From: a virus
Virus record (IMG/VR): IMGVR_UViG_3300007538_000109
Coordinates: 1-31,082 of that record
DNA: 31,082 nt
Reading direction: 5' to 3' (one strand)
Shown here: positions 28,123 to 31,082 of the stretch, piece by piece
How the letters are laid out: each line of letters starts with the position of its first letter
How positions within the stretch are numbered: the stretch's first letter is position 1
Made by a program: the position numbers and the translations under genes
The notes under the pieces: model-generated
Told to the model about the DNA's origin: nothing
The model's input: only the letters and a program-made list of their open reading frames with translations
Databases searched by the model: none

Positions 28123-28130
28123 TATTTATA
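28123..28130 (-). promoter_or_regulatory. late promoter TATAAATA upstream of gp25
   Basis: The minus strand reads TATAAATA followed by AATAAAAATC, 20 nt before the gp25 ATG, in the short gap after the 73-aa gene. It matches the NATAAATA late consensus of cyanophages and would start the gp25-gp6-gp7 transcript. Confidence 0.8.
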
Positions 28131-28143
28131 CCCCTACAATCAA

Positions 28144-28365
28144 TCATTCATGCCATCTTTCAACAAAATCATCAAATCCATTAGACCCTCCACATGGTCT
28201 TGAGAGACGATCCTCTGGAATATGATACTTACTATCTAAATCATCGTGCATAACTTCTTGTAATACTCTTTTTTCAGATAGTGAATTATAATCTGTGATC
28301 AATTTTGTGGTTCCCCACATCTCTTTCATGTATTTTTTGTCTCTATCGACTGATGAATTCGACAT
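28144..28365 (-). CDS. 73-aa hypothetical protein, conserved cyanophage type
   Basis: The product begins MSNSSVDRDKKYMKEMWGTT and continues KLITDYNSLSEKRVLQEVMH, then DDLDSKYHIPEDRLSRPCGG and a C-terminal FDDFVERWHE. It is charged, hydrophilic and has no signal peptide, membrane segment or motif I can name. A good ribosome-binding sequence AGGAG lies 7 nt before the ATG and is partly contained in a small hairpin. It sits alone between the 218-aa gene and the gp25 operon with a candidate AATAAATA late promoter at the 3' end of the upstream gene. Function unknown. Confidence 0.75.
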   Translation of the reverse strand: MSNSSVDRDKKYMKEMWGTTKLITDYNSLSEKRVLQEVMHDDLDSKYHIPEDRLSRPCGGSNGFDDFVERWHE

Positions 28366-28374
28366 TTTTAGCTC

Positions 28375-28392
28375 CTGATTCGTGAAAATCAG
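28375..28392 (-). promoter_or_regulatory. hairpin touching the ribosome-binding site of the 73-aa gene
   Basis: The minus strand has CTGATT, loop TTCACG, AATCAG, a perfect 6-bp stem. The last bases of the 3' arm (CAG) run directly into GAG, giving CAGGAG, the Shine-Dalgarno of the 73-aa gene. The stem could modulate access to it; its effect is not known. Confidence 0.4.
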
Positions 28393-28422
28393 AACTTTTA
28401 GAGGGGTTGCTATCCCTAAAGA

Positions 28423-29079
28423 TTATTTATTTTCTTGTTCTTCTGGTGTTTTCCAGAAATAATCATCAGTATCACCCAATCTTCCCCATCTTACTCCATT
28501 CTCAACTTGATAATACTGAGTTGATACCTTAAAATCGGGTTGTTTTGGTGTTTCGGGTGTGATTGAAAGGTCATATATCCTCATTCTATTGTTTGGATAG
28601 AGTGCAAATTGACCATTTTCAAGTTCAATACAGTTATGAGACTTGTGTTCTTCGGGTATTTCACTTACATTACAGTTTGTAGTGTCAATATCAGGGTGAA
28701 AATTGTCTAGAGTAAACAAATATTCTCCATGAAGAGCACCAAAATTGCGTGTATGAAGCATAAAGTCCATACTTCCAATAAACTGCTTCTCAATACACCG
28801 TATACCATAGTCCATACAATTCCAAAACTGTAGATTAGGTAGATCTAAATCGGGATCAGGTAGTTTTGGACGAGATAAAAAAGCACTAATCGGTAATTTA
28901 TCATACATTGCCGCATATTCTGGCAAATAAGTTTCAAAATAAAAAGCACGCCCAGGAATCGACTTTGCCGATACCCAGACGCCCTCTACAAATTCACCAT
29001 ACCCGTCCTGTAAATCCCGAAGATACTCTTTACGTACCCATACCTTTTGTGGGGGTAGATTTACAACGAGTTGACTCAT
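28423..29079 (-). CDS. 218-aa hypothetical protein, conserved cyanophage type
   Basis: This soluble, aromatic-rich protein begins MSQLVVNLPPQKVWVRKEYL and contains RDLQDGYGEFVEGVWVSAKS, IPGRAFYFETYLPEYAAMYD, NLQFWNCMDYGIRCIEKQFI with GSMDFMLHTRNFG, and a C-terminal YYQVENGVRWGRLGDTDDYF. I recognise the type from T4-like cyanophages near structural genes but know no function and see no catalytic motif or membrane segment. Its ATG overlaps the stop of the 47-aa gene by one base (TAATG), and AAGG lies just upstream, so it is coupled to that gene. It ends with an AATAAATA sequence that may be a promoter for the next gene. It belongs with the small cassette downstream of the sigma70-like promoter rather than with the wedge genes. 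Confidence 0.85.
   Translation of the reverse strand: MSQLVVNLPPQKVWVRKEYLRDLQDGYGEFVEGVWVSAKSIPGRAFYFETYLPEYAAMYDKLPISAFLSRPKLPDPDLDLPNLQFWNCMDYGIRCIEKQFIGSMDFMLHTRNFGALHGEYLFTLDNFHPDIDTTNCNVSEIPEEHKSHNCIELENGQFALYPNNRMRIYDLSITPETPKQPDFKVSTQYYQVENGVRWGRLGDTDDYFWKTPEEQENK
28424..28431 (-). promoter_or_regulatory. candidate late promoter AATAAATA upstream of 73-aa gene
   Basis: The minus strand reads AATAAATA over the last two codons and the stop of the 218-aa gene (AAT AAA TAA), 58 nt before the 73-aa ATG. It fits NATAAATA, but the AAT-AAA-TAA codons could produce it by chance. Confidence 0.4.
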
Positions 29080-29222
29080 TATTTACCTTGTCCCCGATAC
29101 CTTTTCTTTGCCGAGTTACGAGAACTTGCGGATAATTTTGTGTGCTTCCCCGTTCCTTGACGAGACTTCTTGGGTTTGGCTTCCACATAATTGCCACCCT
29201 TCATAAAACCAGTTTTTGCCAT
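29079..29222 (-). CDS. 47-aa very basic protein, conserved cyanophage type
   Basis: The frame encodes MAKTGFMKGGNYVEAKPKKS, RQGTGKHTKLSASSRNSAKK and RYRGQGK. Fourteen of 47 residues are Lys or Arg and only one is acidic, so it is strongly cationic and probably extended; binding to DNA, RNA or a phage structure is possible but unproven. A strong Shine-Dalgarno AAGGAG lies 11 nt before the ATG, overlapping the end of the 52-aa gene. Its stop overlaps the start of the 218-aa gene by one base. I recall near-identical proteins in many T4-like cyanophages, which supports that it is real in spite of its length. Confidence 0.85.
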   Translation of the reverse strand: MAKTGFMKGGNYVEAKPKKSRQGTGKHTKLSASSRNSAKKRYRGQGK

Positions 29223-29230
29223 AATTTTTT

Positions 29231-29389
29231 TTACTCCTTGTAAATTTTAGTTTCTAAATCCGAGGGGTCCGGAGAACCTGTTTGATAGTATTCTACCGCA
29301 AGGTCCTCCATTACCTCAAAATATTCAAGTTGACTTAGATTTTTATATATTCTACGTCCTTTACATAGAATATCATACTTTTCTGTCAT
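29231..29389 (-). CDS. 52-aa hypothetical protein, conserved cyanophage type
   Basis: The product is MTEKYDILCKGRRIYKNLSQ, LEYFEVMEDLAVEYYQTGSP and DPSDLETKIYKE: an N-terminal strand pair followed by an acidic helix. The pattern with DLAVEYYQTGSP and an acidic C-terminus is one I recall as widespread in cyanomyoviruses, annotated only as hypothetical. Its ATG overlaps the stop of the glycosyltransferase-like gene (TAATG), so it is the second gene of that cassette. The last codons (AAG GAG TAA) form the ribosome-binding site of the following 47-aa gene, another sign of tight coupling. Confidence 0.85.
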   Translation of the reverse strand: MTEKYDILCKGRRIYKNLSQLEYFEVMEDLAVEYYQTGSPDPSDLETKIYKE

Positions 29390-30150
29390 TAGATTACGCG
29401 AGTCTTTTCATGCCCCACACGAATTCGTGGATCACACCAAATCTCAAATCCGGCATCAATTGCATCAAGACAGAATGATACATCCTCTCCACACATGTCT
29501 TGTACATCACCAGACTCAAAGACTTGCATCTTTGGAGCAAACCATGGATACTTCATCTCCGTGTGCTCAAAGACTCCGTGCTTGATGAGAAGCCATCCAA
29601 ATCCTGTATAATCAACAGTAAAAGGTTTTTTCCGCTTTGAGATACTCTCAATCGTTTCGTGATTCATCACACCCCCATTGTTACGGAAGTCATCCTCCTC
29701 CAACCAATGAGCAACTGATGTGGTGCGACCATCTTCGGTACAATACCATCCTGCTGCAATGTCTTGGTCCATCAGGATAAGTTGATAGAATTTTTCAGTG
29801 TTGAAAACAATATCAGAATCGATCCAGAGTTGCCAATCATATTTGAGTTTGCCATCCCACGGAAGTTGATCCGGTCCACGCAATACATTTGCACCAAGAC
29901 ACTTGCATCTTGCAAAGTTTACCATGGAGGAATAATCCTGCGAAATTTGGATGCTTGCTCCGTTTTGTACAAGATCAAAACAAAGTTGCACAAAACTCTT
30001 TAGAAATGTATATGATACTCCACGCCCCGGAAGACAAAAGACGACAGACTTACCTCTTACCATTTCTTTTGCCACTTCATAATCCCACTCCTGTTCCGTG
30101 GGAGACGCTGCCATGGGCGTCTTTGCTTTTATTGTAAATCCTTTAGCCAT
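29389..30150 (-). CDS. GT-A-fold glycosyltransferase-like protein
   Basis: This 253-aa protein has the layout of a small GT-A glycosyltransferase: KSVVFCLPGRGVSYTFLKSF near residues 34-53, a central WQLWIDSDIVF with a DxD-type metal/nucleotide-sugar motif near residues 106-116, and a C-terminal CGEDVSFCLDAIDAGFEIWC with DPRIRVGHEK, as in acceptor-site ends of such enzymes. It has no signal peptide or membrane segment, so it would act in the host cytoplasm. The substrate is unknown; phage DNA, a virion protein or host surface polymer are all possible. It is the first gene after a strong sigma70-like promoter and overlaps the following 52-aa gene by one base. No Shine-Dalgarno is visible before its ATG. 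I am confident of the fold class, less of activity. Confidence 0.75.
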   Translation of the reverse strand: MAKGFTIKAKTPMAASPTEQEWDYEVAKEMVRGKSVVFCLPGRGVSYTFLKSFVQLCFDLVQNGASIQISQDYSSMVNFARCKCLGANVLRGPDQLPWDGKLKYDWQLWIDSDIVFNTEKFYQLILMDQDIAAGWYCTEDGRTTSVAHWLEEDDFRNNGGVMNHETIESISKRKKPFTVDYTGFGWLLIKHGVFEHTEMKYPWFAPKMQVFESGDVQDMCGEDVSFCLDAIDAGFEIWCDPRIRVGHEKTRVI

Positions 30151-30172
30151 AATAGTAATTAATTACAATCGA

Positions 30173-30201
30173 ATCATACTGCACTATGTATACTCTGTCA
30201 A
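30173..30201 (-). promoter_or_regulatory. sigma70-type promoter upstream of glycosyltransferase-like gene
   Basis: The minus strand has TTGACA (30196-30201), exactly 17 bp, then TATGAT (30173-30178), one mismatch from the full sigma70 consensus. The start of transcription should lie near 30166, about 16 nt before the ATG at 30150. The -35 box overlaps the last codons of the AbrB-like gene. It should be read by unmodified host RNA polymerase, so the downstream cassette is probably expressed early or throughout infection. Confidence 0.8.
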
Positions 30202-30374
30202 GAACTTTCAATATTTGTAATTACAATACAGTCGTTCTCAACCTCAATATTAACTTCTGTCCCCTCATACCATCCCTGCTCATCTAATATCCATTCAGGG
30301 ATAATCACATAGTGCTCACCACTTACTGGATCAACCTCTATAGTCGTAAAATTTTCTGCGCGATTTTTTTGCAT
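30198..30374 (-). CDS. AbrB/MazE-like 58-aa protein
   Basis: The frame encodes MQKNRAENFTTIEVDPVSGE, HYVIIPEWILDEQGWYEGTE and VNIEVENDCIVITNIESS. The order strand (TTIEVDP), a small Gly turn, IIP-x-W-I-L, a Gly-turn, then T-E-V-N-I-E-V-x-x-D-x-I-V-I fits the SpoVT/AbrB swapped-hairpin fold used by AbrB regulators and MazE-type antitoxins, which act as dimers binding DNA. No toxin gene is adjacent, so a stand-alone regulator is more likely. Its end overlaps the -35 box of the glycosyltransferase promoter. I recall similar short proteins in cyanophages. Upstream, AGAGG lies too close to the ATG (one base) for a normal ribosome-binding site, so initiation is unclear. Confidence 0.75.
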   Translation of the reverse strand: MQKNRAENFTTIEVDPVSGEHYVIIPEWILDEQGWYEGTEVNIEVENDCIVITNIESS

Positions 30375-30500
30375 ACCTCTGATCTTTATAGTTGTTTTTA
30401 TATAGCAAAAAAAATTTTTATGTGGGGTGAGAAAAAAAGAGTGCCTTTGAGATCATGAACGGCATCGTAACACTTTGTAGACTCCGGGGACCCACGGTTT

Positions 30501-30540
30501 TTAACAACGGGGGGGCATAAACCCCCCAAACTGCTGTTAA
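30501..30540 (-). terminator. G6/C6 hairpin after 36-aa gene
   Basis: The plus strand has gggggg, loop cataaa, cccccc (30510-30527), enclosed by ttaaca and tgttaa (30501-30506, 30535-30540). On the minus strand it begins 15 nt after the stop of the 36-aa gene. There is no run of U after it, so it may be a factor-assisted terminator or an mRNA 3'-end protector rather than a classic intrinsic terminator. Confidence 0.6.
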
Positions 30541-30555
30541 CGAACGAATGATGTA

Positions 30556-30666
30556 TTAGGACTGAGTGTCATCAACCTGCTGTTCACTGATAACATCAAG
30601 AATGGACAGAATGTCGTTTCCGGTGTTACCTTTGTTCAGCAGAGAAAGCATCAGTTCGATGGACAT
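30556..30666 (-). CDS. 36-aa small protein, conserved cyanophage type
   Basis: The frame encodes MSIELMLSLLNKGNTGNDIL and SILDVISEQQVDDTQS: two short amphipathic helices joined by a Gly/Asn turn. The codons are unlike the rest of the window (CTG, AAC, GGT, ACC, ATC rather than TTA, AAT, GGA, ATT), which suggests high expression or a different codon-use history. I recall peptides with the MLSLL.KG..GN.ILSILD pattern from cyanomyoviruses, without function. GC-rich hairpins stand on both sides. No clear ribosome-binding site is seen; AACACTTTC precedes the ATG. Confidence 0.65.
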   Translation of the reverse strand: MSIELMLSLLNKGNTGNDILSILDVISEQQVDDTQS

Positions 30667-30706
30667 AAGAAAGTGTTAATGAAGAACAGAGAGTTTGTAT
30701 TAGTCA

Positions 30707-30725
30707 GGGGGGAGAGTGTCCCCCC
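30707..30725 (-). terminator. G6/C6 hairpin after KTSC-like gene
   Basis: The plus strand has gggggg, loop agagtgt, cccccc. It lies 11 nt after the stop of the KTSC-like gene on the minus strand and resembles the hairpin at 30501-30540 in having perfect G/C stems of 6 bp and no poly-U tail. Confidence 0.6.
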
Positions 30726-30735
30726 AAAGTGTTAA

Positions 30736-30963
30736 TCAGGCAGCAACGTTGTTGACATTTTGCAGATCTTTATTGTTGATCGAGAAGTTCACAAACTTGC
30801 CGACAGATTCCTCTGCCTTGATAACGTTATTCAGTTTATTCACGAAACCGGCAACATCAGCGCTGCGATAATCGTACTGGCGACCATTCTTGAATTCAAC
30901 GACGACAATATCATCGGAGGTGGTGATAGCGTTGATAGCGGTGGAAGTAAAAGCGTTGATCAT
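30736..30963 (-). CDS. KTSC-domain-like 75-aa protein
   Basis: The product begins MINAFTSTAINAITTSDDIV, then VVEFKNGRQYDYRSADVAGF and ends EESVGKFVNFSINNKDLQNV plus NNVAA. This matches the KTSC family layout: SxxIxxI near the start, VxFxxGxxYxY in the middle and SxGxFVNxxI near the end. KTSC domains are short proteins of unknown function, sometimes next to nucleic-acid enzymes. Codon use is rich in C-ending codons (ATC AAC, ACC ACC TCC) unlike the AT-rich structural genes, suggesting high expression. A G6/C6 hairpin follows its stop and two more hairpins precede it. No strong ribosome-binding site or promoter was recognised in the 35 nt before the ATG. Confidence 0.8.
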   Translation of the reverse strand: MINAFTSTAINAITTSDDIVVVEFKNGRQYDYRSADVAGFVNKLNNVIKAEESVGKFVNFSINNKDLQNVNNVAA

Positions 30964-30998
30964 GTTGTTAGTAAAGCGATGGAATGTGATGTGTTTTG

Positions 30999-31020
30999 AG
31001 CGGGATGCATCACCCCCGCT
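30999..31020 (-). terminator. GC-rich hairpin AGCGGG/CCCGCT
   Basis: The plus strand has agcggg, a 10-base loop, cccgct. It lies between the KTSC-like gene and a second hairpin at 31024-31063. Either could be the 3' end of an upstream transcript or the leader of the KTSC-like mRNA. Confidence 0.45.
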
Positions 31021-31023
31021 GAG

Positions 31024-31063
31024 GTTATTAGAGAGGGGAAGTTTCCCACCCCTCAGTGATAAC
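31024..31063 (-). terminator. two-part hairpin after probable upstream gene end
   Basis: The plus strand has gttat (31024-31028) and gagggg (31033-31038) pairing with cccctc (31049-31054) and ataac (31059-31063). On the minus strand it begins 1 nt after a TGA at 31065-31067, so it probably ends the transcript of a gene whose body lies beyond the window. Confidence 0.5.
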
Positions 31064-31082
31064 GTCAGGCAAGCAGAAGGTC

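Noticed and set aside
30385-30410. MotA-like middle promoter (TTTTGCTAT, 11 bp, TATAAA) before the AbrB-like gene
   Set aside because: The match is loose, in A/T-rich sequence, and cyanophages are not known to me to carry a MotA system; kept only as a possible weak promoter.
30430-30500. Possible terminator (TGCC...GGCA followed by CTCTTTTTTT) or tRNA between the 36-aa and AbrB-like genes
   Set aside because: The stem has only 4 bp with a 15-base loop, and no T-loop or cloverleaf can be drawn for a tRNA.
31065-31082. End of an upstream gene (codons for DLLLA then TGA)
   Set aside because: Only five codons are inside the window; the hairpin just after the stop makes it plausible, but it cannot be supported as a gene.

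Overview
The window is a 31-kb piece of the virion-structural region of a T4-like marine myovirus, most likely a cyanophage of Prochlorococcus or Synechococcus. The evidence is the T4-type gene order 25-6-7-8-(position of 9 to 12)-(position of wac)-13-14-15-16, strongly AT-rich coding sequence, NATAAATA late promoters, and several small proteins that I recognise as usual companions in cyanomyoviruses. A related pelagiphage-type myovirus cannot be excluded. Every gene I can support lies on the minus strand, so transcription runs from high to low coordinates.

Right end (about 28.1-31.1 kb, upstream in transcription): a set of very small genes (a KTSC-like protein, a 36-aa protein, an AbrB-like 58-aa protein) is separated by GC-rich hairpins. 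The KTSC-like and 36-aa genes have codon use unlike the rest of the window. A near-consensus sigma70 promoter (TTGACA, 17 bp, TATGAT) follows. It faces a GT-A-type glycosyltransferase-like gene and three tightly coupled small genes of unknown function. A 73-aa gene then leads into the baseplate block.

Middle (about 5.0-28.1 kb): the baseplate wedge genes are gp25, gp6, a giant gp7 (3979 aa, against about 1030 aa in T4) and gp8, followed by a 2412-aa DUF4815-type structural protein standing where T4 has genes 9 to 12. gp6 has no ATG at its conserved N-terminus; an ACG codon stands there. gp7 contains repeated beta-rich modules and a YHYH domain. One repeat family with a GxGY core is spread over gp14, gp8, gp7 and the DUF4815 protein, and some copies are nearly identical in DNA.

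Left end (1-5.0 kb): two small overlapping genes (68 and 58 aa; the 58-aa product has a tentative NblA-like pattern) are followed by a late promoter, a 112-aa protein, the neck proteins gp13 and gp14 (gp14 enlarged by GxGY modules), the tail completion protein gp15, the small terminase subunit gp16, and a Cys-containing DUF5872-like protein cut by the window edge.

Together the genes encode the baseplate, the neck and tail-completion collar, and the start of the DNA-packaging motor. Expression is probably driven by late promoters placed at, or over, the stop codons of preceding genes. There is no stretch longer than 300 bases without a gene. I see no CRISPR array, tRNA, insertion sequence or integrase.
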